Source: Phycicoccus endophyticus (GTDB taxonomy: Bacteria; Actinomycetota; Actinomycetes; Actinomycetales; Dermatophilaceae). From it: a stretch of DNA of 64,000 nucleotides. The position numbers and the translations under genes were made by a program. Shown here in pieces: positions 1 through 8,857 of this stretch. The stretch covers positions 1 to 64,000 of the forward strand of contig NZ_JAANCN010000003.1 in assembly GCF_011326735.1 (NCBI RefSeq). Reading direction: 5' to 3'. How positions within the stretch are numbered: the first letter of the stretch is position 1; each line of letters starts with the position of its first letter. The notes beneath the pieces were generated by a model. It was not told where the DNA came from, made no database searches, and was given only the letters and a program-made list of their open reading frames with translations.

Positions 1-2775
1 CTCGGGCGGCCCACCCCGGCGCCGGGGGCCCACGGCGCGCTCGCCGAGCTGCGCGCCGACACCGCCGCCGCCCGCCGGGACACCGCGACCGTCCTCGGGC
101 GCGCGCTGTCCGAGCTCGGCGAGCACGACGAGGCCCTCCCGCTGCTCGAGGCCTCCCCCGTGGACGAGCCGACCACGGTCGCCCTGCTGCGCTCGCTCGC
201 CGCGGTGCGCGGGGCCCCCGCCGCCCTGCAGCGCTACGACGAGGTGCGCCACGACCTCGCCGAGCGCCTCGGCGTCGACCCCGGGCCGGCCCTGCGCGCC
301 GTCCACGCCGAGCTGCTCGCCGCGGACACCCCGGTGCGCTCCGGGGTGCGCCACGACCCCACCTCCCTCGTCGGCCGGGAGGAGGACATCCGCGCCCTGC
401 GCGCCGCCGTGCGGGAGTCACGGGTGGTCTCCGTGCTCGGGCCGGGCGGCCTCGGCAAGACCCGGCTGGCCAACCTCCTGGCCCGCGAGGCCGAGCAGCC
501 GGTGGTCCACGTCGTCGAGCTCGTCGGGGTCACCTCACCCGAGGACGTCGTCGGCGAGGTCGGCTCGGCGCTCGGCGTCCGCGACTCGGTCACCGGCCGC
601 AGGGTGCTCACCCCGCAGCAGCGCGTCGACCTGCGGGCGCGGGCTGCCCAGGCCCTCGACACCGCCCCCACCCTGCTGGTCCTCGACAACTGCGAGCACG
701 TCGTGGCCGCCGTGGCCGACCTCGTGGCCTACCTCGTGGCGACCTGCCCCCGGCTGCGGGTGGTCACGACGACGCGCGCCCCGCTCGCCATCACCGCCGA
801 GCGGGTCTTCCCGCTCGCCCAGCTCGACGACGGCGCCGCCGCCGAGCTCTTCCGCCAACGGGCCCGGGCGGCCCGCCCGGGCCTCACCCTCGAGGACGAG
901 GCCGTGCTCGGCGTGGTCCGGCGCCTCGACGGGCTGCCCCTCGCCGTCGAGCTGGCCGCCGCCCGGGTCCGGGTGATGTCCGTCGAGGACGTCGCCCGCC
1001 GGCTCGACGACCGGTTCGCCCTGCTGCGGCGCGGGGACCGCAGCGCCCCCGACCGGCACGCGACCCTGCTGGCGGTCATCGACTGGTCGTGGAACCTGCT
1101 CGCCCCCGGCGAGCAGCGGGCCCTGCGCCGGCTGTCGGTGTTCCACGACGGGTTCTCGCTCGCGGCGGCGGACGCCGTCGTCGGGCACGACGCCCTCGAG
1201 GAGCTGCAGTCGCTCGTCGACCAGTCCCTGCTCACCGTCTCCGACGAGGGCAGCAGCGTGCGCTACCGGATGCTCGAGACGGTGCGTGAGTTCGGGCGGC
1301 TGCGGCTGCGCGACGCCGCCGAGGAGGCCGAGGCCGAGGAGGCCCGCCTGGCCTGGGCCGCCGACCTCACGGCCCGCCTCGGGGAGCGGCTGTGGACGCG
1401 CGAGCAGGTGGCGGCCGTGCGGGCGCTCACGGTCGAGGAGGTCAACCTGGCCGACTGCCTGCGTACGGCGCTCTCGGCGGGCGACCCCTGGGCCGTCGCC
1501 CGGCTGCTGTCGACCCTCGCCGCGTACTGGACCATCCGCGGCGAGAACGTCCGGCTCGTCGCCCTGGCGGGGGCCGTCGACGCCGCGCTCGCGGGGTGGC
1601 GGCCGCAGCCGGAGCAGGTGGACACCGCCCTGTGGGCGGCGGCGATGGTCGTCATGAACACCAACATCGGGGACGCCGCACCGGCGAACGCCTGCCTCGC
1701 CCTGCTCCAGGAGTGCGCCGAGCGGGTCACCGACCCCCGGCTGCGGGGCATCGTCGAGGTCCTGGCCTGCCACGACCCGACCGACGCCGACCGCTCCGTC
1801 GAGCGGCTCGACGAGGCCGCCGGCCGGGTGCACCACCTGGCGGCCGTCCTCGCGCGGATGTGGGCCGGCCACCACCGCGAGAACGTCGGCGACCCGCTGG
1901 GGGCGATCGCCGAGGCGGAGCACGGGCTCGCGCTGACCAGCGACGACGACGGGCCGTGGGTCGCCGCCCTGCTGCACTCCCTCCTCGGCACCCTGCACGC
2001 CCAGCTCGGCCACCACGAGGAGGCCGTGCAGCACGCCCTCGCCGCCCTTCCCGTGCTCGACGCGCTGGATGCGGTCGACGACGCCGTGCAGTCCCGGGCG
2101 ATGCTCGCGGTGCACGCCATGTCCCTGGGTCGCCTGGAGGAGGCCGAGGGCTGGCTCGCGCAGGTCGACCGGACGAGCACCGGCGCCCCCGGCTTCGGCG
2201 GCGCCTTCGTCGCCCTCTCGGCCCGGGCCGAGCTGGCCCTGGCCCGCGGGCAGGTGACGAGCGGTCTCGAGCGGTACCGGGAGGCGGTGGTCGCCCTGGC
2301 CACCCTCGCCGTCCCCGGGCTGGGTGGCCCGAACGGTCTCGAGCCCTGGTGCCTCTACGGCGAGAGCACGGCCACGACGGCGTACGCGGTCCACGGCGAC
2401 GGCGACGACGGGGCCGACCTCTACGCGGGCCTGCTCGCCAAGGCCCCCGCGGTCCTCGACGCCGGCCGCGCCCACCTGGACTACCCGGTCGCCGGCCTCG
2501 TCCTCCACGCCCTCGGGGCATGGGCGCTGCTGCGCTCCGCGGCCCCGGTCGAGGACGCCGTCCGGCTGCTCGTGCTCGCCGAACGCTTCGCCTACCCGCG
2601 GTTCGTCCCGACGATGAGCCCGGCGCACACCGACGGTGTCGCCGAGGAACGGGCGCCGGGGCTGGCCGACCGGGTCCGCGCCGAGTACGCCACCGCCACC
2701 GCCCCGGCCCTGCTGCCCGCGGCGCGGGCTGCGGTCGAGGCGGTGGCGGGACCCGCTCACATCTTGCGCGAGTAG
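1..2775 (+). CDS. SARP/AfsR-type transcriptional regulator with NB-ARC-like ATPase and TPR region, 5' partial
   Basis: The frame is open from the first base of the window and gives 924 visible codons to the TAG at 2773. The start and any N-terminal winged-helix DNA-binding domain lie upstream. The first ~105 residues carry the end of a bacterial transcriptional activator domain (RYDEVRHDLAERLGVDPGPAL). They are followed by an AAA/NB-ARC-like ATPase with Walker A GPGGLGKT (about bases 439-462), Walker B LLVLDNCEH and a GLPLAVELAA motif, then a long helical TPR-like region. Family knowledge: such proteins activate secondary-metabolite or export genes and bind short direct repeats. It converges on the exporter permease with a 19-bp overlap of coding ends. 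The exporter promoter carries SARP-like repeats (see 4607-4660), so it may control its neighbour; that is inference. Confidence 0.88.
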   Translation, partial: LGRPTPAPGAHGALAELRADTAAARRDTATVLGRALSELGEHDEALPLLEASPVDEPTTVALLRSLAAVRGAPAALQRYDEVRHDLAERLGVDPGPALRAVHAELLAADTPVRSGVRHDPTSLVGREEDIRALRAAVRESRVVSVLGPGGLGKTRLANLLAREAEQPVVHVVELVGVTSPEDVVGEVGSALGVRDSVTGRRVLTPQQRVDLRARAAQALDTAPTLLVLDNCEHVVAAVADLVAYLVATCPRLRVVTTTRAPLAITAERVFPLAQLDDGAAAELFRQRARAARPGLTLEDEAVLGVVRRLDGLPLAVELAAARVRVMSVEDVARRLDDRFALLRRGDRSAPDRHATLLAVIDWSWNLLAPGEQRALRRLSVFHDGFSLAAADAVVGHDALEELQSLVDQSLLTVSDEGSSVRYRMLETVREFGRLRLRDAAEEAEAEEARLAWAADLTARLGERLWTREQVAAVRALTVEEVNLADCLRTALSAGDPWAVARLLSTLAAYWTIRGENVRLVALAGAVDAALAGWRPQPEQVDTALWAAAMVVMNTNIGDAAPANACLALLQECAERVTDPRLRGIVEVLACHDPTDADRSVERLDEAAGRVHHLAAVLARMWAGHHRENVGDPLGAIAEAEHGLALTSDDDGPWVAALLHSLLGTLHAQLGHHEEAVQHALAALPVLDALDAVDDAVQSRAMLAVHAMSLGRLEEAEGWLAQVDRTSTGAPGFGGAFVALSARAELALARGQVTSGLERYREAVVALATLAVPGLGGPNGLEPWCLYGESTATTAYAVHGDGDDGADLYAGLLAKAPAVLDAGRAHLDYPVAGLVLHALGAWALLRSAAPVEDAVRLLVLAERFAYPRFVPTMSPAHTDGVAEERAPGLADRVRAEYATATAPALLPAARAAVEAVAGPAHILRE

Positions 2776-3605
2776 GTGCGCACGGAGAGGGTCCCGAAGA
2801 CCGCGACGACGAGCGCGCACCCGAGGAGGGCCCAGCCGACGTCACCGGTGACCGCCCCGCTGTTGAGCAGGTCGCGCACGGCGGTGACGACGTGGCTCAC
2901 CGGGTTGAACCGGACGAATGCCTGCAGCCACCCCGGCAGCGTGTCGGCCGGGACGAAGGCGTTGGAGAGGAAGGTCAGCGGGAACATGACCATCATCGAG
3001 ATGCCCTGCACGGCCTGGGCGCTGCGCGCGACGGTCCCGAGCCAGGTGAAGATCCACGCCAGTGACCAACCCGCGACGAGCGTGAGCAGCCAGCCGGCGA
3101 CCACCCCGAGGAGCCCGCCGGCGGGCCGGTAGCCCATGGCGAGGCCCGCGAGGATGGTCAGGGTCGCCGCGGTGCCGTAGCGCACCAGGTCGGCGACGGC
3201 GGGGCCGACGAGCGGCGCGATGCGTGCGATCGGCAGGGACTTGAAGCGGTCGAAGACGCCCTTGTCCATATCCTCGCGCAGCTGGATGCCGGTGGCCATG
3301 CAGGCCGTCAGCGCGGTCTGGGCGAGGATCCCGGGGATGAGCAGGGGGAGGTAGTCGGAGACGCTGCCGGAGATCGCGCCGCCGAAGATGTAGGCGAACA
3401 TCGCCGTGAACAGCAGCGGCTGGAACGTCACGTCGACGAGCTGCTCGGGGTTGCGGCGCATCTTCAGCAGGGCCCGCCAGGCCAGGGCGAGGCTCTGCGA
3501 GACGGTCTCTCGCACGGACGGGCGCGTCGGCAGGTCCCGCGCGCCGGCGAGCGTGCGCGCGGTGACGGTCGGCTCGCCGGGGGTCAGGGTGGTCGTCGTG
3601 GTCAT
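2757..3605 (-). CDS. DrrB-like ABC-2 type transporter permease
   Basis: A 282-residue integral membrane subunit of an export ABC transporter. After a hydrophilic N-terminus (MTTTTTLTPGEP) and an amphipathic stretch (RALLKMRRNPEQLVDV) come about six hydrophobic segments, for example FTAMFAYIFGGAI, LTILAGLAMGY and ALLGCALVVAVFGTLSV. The ABC-2 signature LTFLSNAFVPADTLPGWLQ lies in the C-terminal half. Length and layout fit the daunorubicin-resistance DrrB family. The ATG at 3605 overlaps the TGA of the ATPase gene by four bases (ATGA), so the two are translationally coupled. The substrate cannot be read from sequence; antibiotics or lipids are typical for the family. Confidence 0.9.
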   Translation of the reverse strand: MTTTTTLTPGEPTVTARTLAGARDLPTRPSVRETVSQSLALAWRALLKMRRNPEQLVDVTFQPLLFTAMFAYIFGGAISGSVSDYLPLLIPGILAQTALTACMATGIQLREDMDKGVFDRFKSLPIARIAPLVGPAVADLVRYGTAATLTILAGLAMGYRPAGGLLGVVAGWLLTLVAGWSLAWIFTWLGTVARSAQAVQGISMMVMFPLTFLSNAFVPADTLPGWLQAFVRFNPVSHVVTAVRDLLNSGAVTGDVGWALLGCALVVAVFGTLSVRTYSRKM

Positions 3606-4600
3606 CGGGTGGGCTCCATCTCGGGCTCGGGCCGGGTGTCCTCGGTGCCGTGACCGGTCAGGGCGAGGAAGACCTCGTCCAGGGTCGGCTTGTGCACGGC
3701 CGCCGAGCTGATCGGCAGGTCGCGCTGACGCAGCCCGATGAGGACGTCGGCAGCGCGGTTGGCGTCGGCGAGGGGGACGGTGATGCCGCCCGCCTCGGGG
3801 GTGAGGGTGGGCTGCTCGGCGACGAGGCCGCGCACGACCTCCACCGCGTCCGCGGTGTGCGCCGGGTCGACCAGCCGCAGCTGGAGCGAGGAGCTGCCCA
3901 CCTGGGACTTCAGCTCGTCCGGGGTCCCCTCGGCCACCTTGCGGCCCTGGTCGATGACGGCGACCCGGTCGGCGAGCTGGTCGGCCTCGTCGAGGTACTG
4001 GGTCGTCAGCAGGACCGTGCAGCCGTCGCGGACGAGCTCGCGGATCGTGTCCCACATCTGGCCGCGGGTGCGTGGGTCGAGGCCTGTCGTCGGTTCGTCG
4101 AGGAAGATCAGCGGGGGCCGGCTGATGAGACTCGCCGCGAGGTCGAGCCGGCGGCGCATGCCACCGGAGAACTTGGCGATCGCACGGTCGGCGGCGTCCT
4201 CGAGGCCGAACCGGCCGAGCAGGTCCTCGGCCGTGCTGCGGGCCTGGGTCGAGGACAGCCCGAGAAGGCGGCCGAAGAGGCGCAGGTTCTCCCGCGCGGT
4301 GAGGTTCTCGTCGACGGAGGCGTACTGCCCGGTGACCCCGAGCAGCTGCCGGACGACGTGGGGGTGCTCGCGCACGTCGACGCCGAGAACCTCGGCGTTC
4401 CCGCCGTCCATCGGCAGGAGGGTGGCGAGCATCTGCAGGGTCGTGGTCTTCCCGGCGCCGTTGGGACCGAGGACGCCGAAGACCTCGCCCCGATGGACGT
4501 CGAGGTCGATGCCGTCGACCGCGCGGACGCGCCCGAAGGTCTTCACGAGGCCGCGTGCATGGACGGCGGCCCCGCGCTGTGATGTCGTGTTCGTGGTCAT
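3602..4600 (-). CDS. DrrA-like ABC transporter ATP-binding protein
   Basis: A 332-residue cytoplasmic ATPase that powers the neighbouring ABC-2 permease. Walker A is GPNGAGKTTTLQ, the ABC signature is FSGGMRRRLDLAASL, Walker B is LIFLDEPTTGLD and the switch histidine region is LTTQYLDEADQLAD. A C-terminal ~100-residue extension with HKPTLDEVFLALTG is typical of the daunorubicin-resistance DrrA family. I chose the ATG at 4600 (MTTNTTSQRG) because upstream in-frame codons run into the regulatory intergenic region. It is divergent from glpK and forms an operon with drrB. Its promoter region has three 11-bp direct repeats placed like a SARP box. Confidence 0.92.
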   Translation of the reverse strand: MTTNTTSQRGAAVHARGLVKTFGRVRAVDGIDLDVHRGEVFGVLGPNGAGKTTTLQMLATLLPMDGGNAEVLGVDVREHPHVVRQLLGVTGQYASVDENLTARENLRLFGRLLGLSSTQARSTAEDLLGRFGLEDAADRAIAKFSGGMRRRLDLAASLISRPPLIFLDEPTTGLDPRTRGQMWDTIRELVRDGCTVLLTTQYLDEADQLADRVAVIDQGRKVAEGTPDELKSQVGSSSLQLRLVDPAHTADAVEVVRGLVAEQPTLTPEAGGITVPLADANRAADVLIGLRQRDLPISSAAVHKPTLDEVFLALTGHGTEDTRPEPEMEPTR

Positions 4601-4606
4601 GCCCCC

Positions 4607-4660
4607 AGGGTCGGCGAGCCCGGTTTCACGCCGGCTTCGCCGCGGTTTCACCGGTCCCAC
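4607..4660 (-). promoter_or_regulatory. Candidate SARP-type direct repeats and -10 box for the drrAB-like operon
   Basis: On the + strand, CGGTTTCAC occurs at 4621-4629 and again at 4643-4651, with the related CGGCTTCGC at 4632-4640. The units therefore recur every 11 bp. A further variant CGGTCCCAC lies at 4652-4660. For the leftward operon a -10-like GACCCT lies at 4612-4607, six bases before the ATG, and exactly 8 bp separates it from the nearest repeat. SARP activators are known to bind 11-bp-spaced heptamer repeats ending 8 bp from the -10 in place of a good -35. The -10 itself is weak. Confidence 0.5.
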
Positions 4661-4688
4661 GGGCGTCGGCGCCGTGTCCGGGTGGGCC

Positions 4689-4694
4689 TAGGGT
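4689..4694 (+). promoter_or_regulatory. -10 box (TAGGGT) of glpK, probably leaderless
   Basis: TAGGGT matches the actinobacterial TANNNT -10 consensus and ends six bases before the glpK ATG at 4701. There is no Shine-Dalgarno sequence, so transcription probably starts at or next to the A of the ATG. Confidence 0.55.
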
Positions 4695-4700
4695 GACGAC

Positions 4701-6212
4701 ATGGCTGACTTCATCGGCGCGGTCGACCAGGGCACGACGAGCACCCGCTTCATGGTCTTCGACCACGACGGGCGGGAGGTGGCCCGCCACCAGCTCGAGC
4801 ACGAGCAGCTCCTGCCCCGGGCCGGGTGGGTCGAGCACAACCCGCTGGAGATCTGGGACCGCACCCAGACGGTGGTCGCGTCGGCGCTGGCCGGGGCGGG
4901 CCTGTCCACCTCCGACCTGGCCGCCATCGGCGTGACCAACCAGCGCGAGACCGCCATGGTGTGGGACCGCCGCACCGGCCGCCCCTTCTACAACGCCATC
5001 GTCTGGCAGGACACCCGCACCGCGGCCATCGCCCGCGCGCTCGACGCGGACGGACGCGGCGACGTCGTGCGCGAGAAGGCCGGCCTGCCGCCCGCCACGT
5101 ACTTCTCGGGCGCCAAGGTGCAGTGGATGCTGGAGAACGTCGACGGGCTGCGGGCCGCCGCCGAGCGGGGCGACGCGATCTTCGGCACCCCGGACACGTG
5201 GGTGGTGTGGAACCTCACCGGAGGCACCGACGGGGGGCTGCACGTCACGGACGTGACGAACGCGAGCCGCACCATGCTCATGGACCTCACGACCCTCGAC
5301 TGGGACGAGGAGCTGCTCGGGTTCTTCGGCATCCCCCGGGCGATGCTCCCGCAGATCCGCCCGAGCAGCCACGCGCAGGCCTACGGCTCCACCGCCGGCC
5401 GGCGCGGCACGGCCCCGGTCCCGGTCACCGGCGTCCTCGGCGACCAGCAGGCGGCGACCGTCGGGCAGGTGTGCTTCGAGGTCGGTGAGGCCAAGAACAC
5501 CTACGGCACGGGCAACTTCCTCCTGCTCAACACCGGCGAGGAGCTCGTCCGCAGCGAGCACGGCCTCCTGACGACGGTCGCCTACCAGCTCGGCGACAGC
5601 GCGCCCGTCTACGCCCTCGAAGGCTCGATCGCGGTCACCGGAAGCGCGGTGCAGTGGCTGCGCGACCAGCTCGGCATCATCAGCGGGGCGAGCGAGGTCG
5701 AACGGCTCGCGGCCCAGGTGGAGGACACCGGCGGGGTGTACTTCGTGCCCGCCTTCAGCGGGCTGTTCGCCCCGTACTGGCGCAGCGACGCCCGCGGCGC
5801 GATCGTCGGGCTCTCCCGCTTCAACACCAACGCCCATCTGGCCCGGGCCACGCTCGAGGCGATCTGCTACCAGTCACGCGACGTCGCCGAGGCGATGGTC
5901 GCCGACTCGGGCGTGGAGCTGACGACGCTCAAGGTCGACGGCGGGGTCACCGCCAACCGGCTGTGCATGCAGCTGCAGGCCGACATCCTCGGCGTGCCGG
6001 TCTCCCGGCCGGTCGTCGCCGAGACGACCGCGCTCGGTGCTGCGTACGCCGCCGGGCTGGCCGTGGGGTTCTGGGAGAGCACCGAGCAGCTGCGGGCGAA
6101 CTGGGCCGAGGACGAGCGCTGGGAGCCGACGTGGAGCGAGGAGCAGCGTCGCGACGGGTACGCCGGCTGGCGCAAGGCGGTGCAGCGCACCCTCGACTGG
6201 GTCGAGGACTGA
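4701..6212 (+). CDS. glpK: Glycerol kinase
   Basis: A 503-residue FGGY-family kinase that phosphorylates glycerol to sn-glycerol 3-phosphate with ATP in the cytoplasm. The N-terminal phosphate-binding motif is [16 protein letters not shown]. The glycerol-contact region includes [15 protein letters not shown], the mid-protein motif [12 protein letters not shown] is present, and the C-terminal adenosine site is [16 protein letters not shown]. Length matches E. coli GlpK (about 502). The gene stands alone: no facilitator or glycerol-3-phosphate dehydrogenase is adjacent. It starts directly after a TAGGGT box and is probably leaderless. It converges on the DUF2332 gene with 13 bases between the stops. 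Confidence 0.97.
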   Translation: MADFIGAVDQGTTSTRFMVFDHDGREVARHQLEHEQLLPRAGWVEHNPLEIWDRTQTVVASALAGAGLSTSDLAAIGVTNQRETAMVWDRRTGRPFYNAIVWQDTRTAAIARALDADGRGDVVREKAGLPPATYFSGAKVQWMLENVDGLRAAAERGDAIFGTPDTWVVWNLTGGTDGGLHVTDVTNASRTMLMDLTTLDWDEELLGFFGIPRAMLPQIRPSSHAQAYGSTAGRRGTAPVPVTGVLGDQQAATVGQVCFEVGEAKNTYGTGNFLLLNTGEELVRSEHGLLTTVAYQLGDSAPVYALEGSIAVTGSAVQWLRDQLGIISGASEVERLAAQVEDTGGVYFVPAFSGLFAPYWRSDARGAIVGLSRFNTNAHLARATLEAICYQSRDVAEAMVADSGVELTTLKVDGGVTANRLCMQLQADILGVPVSRPVVAETTALGAAYAAGLAVGFWESTEQLRANWAEDERWEPTWSEEQRRDGYAGWRKAVQRTLDWVED

Positions 6213-6225
6213 CCCGCCGCGCCGC

Positions 6226-7305
6226 TCAGGACCCCCCGAGGGTGAGGGGCGGTCCGTGGTGTCCTGCGGTGCCGAGCACCGCACCGTCGAGCTCGACCCT
6301 CGGGACGAGGTCGTCGTCCCGAGCGGTGACGACGCCACCCTCGGGCCACCCGTGCTCGAGCGAGACGTGTGCGAGGGGCATCCGGCCCCGGGCCTCCTCG
6401 ACGGCCGCCTCCATCGCCAGCGTCTCCTCCACCGGCCAGTACATCCGGGTCACGGAGTGCCACACGACGGTGAGGACACCCGCGGGAGCGGGCCTCGCGA
6501 GCTGGTCGCGCACCCAGGCGGCCGCCGACGCCCGGTCCACGGCCACCGGGTGGCGGCGGGCCTCGGCGAGCGCGGCCTCCAGGCGGGCATGCCGCTCGAG
6601 CATCCACGGCCACACGAACGACGTGAACAGGGTGGCGCCGTCCGCACCGGAGGTGTCGACCGGCGCGATGTCGCACCCACGCCGGGAGACCACCTCGAAC
6701 GGCTCGGGTGAGAAGCCCGGGGCCCCGCACCCGGTGACGACCAGGCCGGCGTCGGGCGGCCCGGCCGACCAGCCCTCGCCCTCGAAGCGGTAGTGGTCCA
6801 CGAGCAGGCCGAGCCCACCGGAGGCGCCCGGCTCGAGCAGGCGCACCCGGTGCATCCCGGTGCGGCGCACCGCTTCCGCGAGGCCGACGAGGAGGGCCAC
6901 CGCCCGGCCCGGCTCGTTCGTCTGCGGTGGGTGCTCGAGCGAGGCCCGCAGCTCGGCCGCATGCGCGCGAAGGACCGGCCGGACGACCTTCCAGGCCCCC
7001 GCCGGGTCCGCCCGCCCACCGAGGACCGGGTAGAAGGGCAGCAGCTGCGGGGCCTCCCCGCGCAGGACGATCCGGAAGAGCCCGGCGAGCAGGCGCAGCT
7101 GGGGCACCTGGCGGGCCTCGGCGCCCTCCCAGCCGGCAAGCAGCTCGCGGGTGACGCCACCGCGCTCCCAGTCCTCGGCCATCTCCGCGAGGAGGACCCC
7201 GTAGAGGTGCTCGCGGTGCCCGAAGTGTGCCCGCAGCCGCTCCGGGAGGGATGCCGCGGCACCCGCCACCGGACCGGGGCTCCGCGCAGCGCCGTGACCG
7301 CCCAT
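6226..7305 (-). CDS. DUF2332 family protein
   Basis: A 359-residue soluble protein with the hallmarks of the DUF2332 family: an N-terminal helical part (LPERLRAHFGHREHLYGVLLAEMAEDWE), a middle segment ALLVGLAEAVRRTGMHRVRLLEPGASGGLGLLVD, and a C-terminal half with WPWMLERHARLEAAL and VVWHSVTRMYWP. No molecular function is established for the family. The middle segment (LLEPGASGGLGL) resembles a glycine-rich nucleotide or SAM loop, which is suggestive only. I took the ATG at 7305 (MGGHGAARSP); an upstream ATG at 7341 would run into the promoter of the divergent aminopeptidase gene. Confidence 0.8.
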   Translation of the reverse strand: MGGHGAARSPGPVAGAAASLPERLRAHFGHREHLYGVLLAEMAEDWERGGVTRELLAGWEGAEARQVPQLRLLAGLFRIVLRGEAPQLLPFYPVLGGRADPAGAWKVVRPVLRAHAAELRASLEHPPQTNEPGRAVALLVGLAEAVRRTGMHRVRLLEPGASGGLGLLVDHYRFEGEGWSAGPPDAGLVVTGCGAPGFSPEPFEVVSRRGCDIAPVDTSGADGATLFTSFVWPWMLERHARLEAALAEARRHPVAVDRASAAAWVRDQLARPAPAGVLTVVWHSVTRMYWPVEETLAMEAAVEEARGRMPLAHVSLEHGWPEGGVVTARDDDLVPRVELDGAVLGTAGHHGPPLTLGGS

Positions 7306-7352
7306 CCGGGGAGTCTCGCAACAGCCGTGGAGGCCTCGCAAGCGCGTCGTGG

Positions 7353-7358
7353 CAGCAT
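7353..7358 (+). promoter_or_regulatory. Candidate -10 (CAGCAT) of the aminopeptidase P gene
   Basis: CAGCAT lies six bases before the GTG at 7365 within GGCAGCATGG. Almost the same sequence precedes malQ and the PIG-L gene at 58948. It keeps the critical A2 and T6 of a -10 element but not T1. Confidence 0.35.
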
Positions 7359-7364
7359 GGTCGG

Positions 7365-8855
7365 GTGAGCGAGGAGCAGAAGCAGGCCGACAACCGCGCC
7401 CGGGCCACGACCGACCAGCTGCGGGCCTTCATCCGGGAGGACTGGGCCCCGCGGGGCACCACCGTCAGCGGGCCCGCGCCGGCGGCCGGCCCCGCGGCCG
7501 CGCGCCGGGCGGTCCTCAGCGCCGCCTACCCCAGGCAGCGACTCGTCGTCCCGGCCGGCGGCCTGAAGGTCCGCAGCAACGACACCGACTACGTCTTCCG
7601 GCCGCACACCGCCTTCGCCTACCTGACGGGCCTCGGCGCCGACCGCGAGCCGGACGCCGTCCTCGTCCTGGAACCCCTCGAGGACGGTGGCCACGAGGCG
7701 GTCCTGTACGCCCGGCCGCTCGCCGACCGGGACAGCGACGAGTTCTTCGCCGACGCCCGCTACGGCGAGTTCTGGGTCGGGGCGCGCCCCACCCTCGAGG
7801 ACCTCGAGCTCGAGCTGGGGCTCACGGCCCGGCATGTCGACGGGCTCGTCGACGCCGTGGCCAAGGACGCCGGCCAGGTCACCGTGCGGCTGGTCAGGGA
7901 CGCCGACCGCGAGCTCACCGAGCGACTCGACGCCGCGCGGGTCGAGAACGGCGCCACGGCCGAGTCCCTGCTCGAGAACGACGACGCCCTGGCGCACGCC
8001 GTCTCGCACGCCCGGATGTGCAAGGACGAGTACGAGGTCGACCAGATGCGCGCCGCCGTCGAGGCCACCGCGGAGGGGTTCGAGGCGATGGCCGCGGCCC
8101 TGCCCGAGGCGGTCGAGCGAGGCCGGGGCGAGCGCTGGCTCGAAGGCACCTTCGGGCGCACCGCCCGGCACCGTGGCAACGGCGTCGGCTACGACTCCAT
8201 CTGCGCGGCGGGCGACCACGCCAACACGCTGCACTGGGTGAAGAACACCGGCGCGGTGCGGCCGGGCGAGCTCGTCCTCATCGACGCCGGCGTCGAGGTC
8301 GACTCCCTCTACACCGCCGACGTCACCCGCACGCTGCCGGTCGACGGCACGTTCACCGACGCCCAGCGCGAGGTCTACGACGCGGTGTACGCGGCCCAGG
8401 AGGCCGGCATCGCCGCGGTCCGCCCCGGCAACCGGTTCTCCGACGTGCACGCCGCCGCCATCCGGGTGGTCGCCGAGCACCTGCACGCGTGGGGCCTGCT
8501 CCCCGAGGGAGTCTCCGTCGAGGACACCCTCGACAAGGAGCGCGGCCAGTACCACCGGCGGTGGATGGTCCACGGCACGAGCCACCACCTGGGCCTCGAC
8601 GTCCACGACTGCGCCCTCGCGACCCGCGAGGAGTACCTGGACGCCGAGCTGCGCCCGGGGATGGTGCTCACCGTCGAGCCGGGGCTGTACTTCAAGGCCG
8701 ACGACCTCAAGGCCCCGGCCCGCTTCCGCGGCATCGGGGTGCGCATCGAGGACGACGTCCTCGTCACCGAGGACGGCTGCGAGAACCTCTCCGACGCCCT
8801 GCCGCGCTCGGCCGGCGATGTCGAGGCGTGGCTGGCCCGGGTCCAGGGCGCCTGA
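7365..8855 (+). CDS. Aminopeptidase P family protein (Xaa-Pro aminopeptidase, M24B)
   Basis: A 496-residue metalloprotease that removes N-terminal residues preceding proline. The N-terminal AMP_N domain (VPAGGLKVRSNDTDYVFRPHTAFAYLTGL) precedes the pita-bread catalytic domain. Dimetal ligands are visible: Asp in VLIDAGVEVDSLYTADVTRT (both Asp), His in HGTSHHLGLDVHD, Glu in TVEPGLYF and Glu in GIGVRIEDDVLVTEDG. I chose GTG at 7365 (VSEEQKQADNR) because upstream codons overlap the divergent gene and a -10-like box lies just before it. The thioesterase-like gene starts two bases after the stop, so the two probably form an operon. Confidence 0.93.
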   Translation: MSEEQKQADNRARATTDQLRAFIREDWAPRGTTVSGPAPAAGPAAARRAVLSAAYPRQRLVVPAGGLKVRSNDTDYVFRPHTAFAYLTGLGADREPDAVLVLEPLEDGGHEAVLYARPLADRDSDEFFADARYGEFWVGARPTLEDLELELGLTARHVDGLVDAVAKDAGQVTVRLVRDADRELTERLDAARVENGATAESLLENDDALAHAVSHARMCKDEYEVDQMRAAVEATAEGFEAMAAALPEAVERGRGERWLEGTFGRTARHRGNGVGYDSICAAGDHANTLHWVKNTGAVRPGELVLIDAGVEVDSLYTADVTRTLPVDGTFTDAQREVYDAVYAAQEAGIAAVRPGNRFSDVHAAAIRVVAEHLHAWGLLPEGVSVEDTLDKERGQYHRRWMVHGTSHHLGLDVHDCALATREEYLDAELRPGMVLTVEPGLYFKADDLKAPARFRGIGVRIEDDVLVTEDGCENLSDALPRSAGDVEAWLARVQGA

Positions 8856-8857
8856 GC

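Noticed and set aside
2757-4055. Longer start for the exporter permease at 4055
   Set aside because: The extension is in a different frame of the ATPase gene and has no transporter features. The ATG at 3605 overlaps the ATPase stop by four bases as expected for a coupled pair.
7227-7364. Earlier in-frame start for aminopeptidase P
   Set aside because: It overlaps the divergent DUF2332 gene by 79 bases, and GTG 7365 has a promoter-like box directly before it and gives the normal family length.
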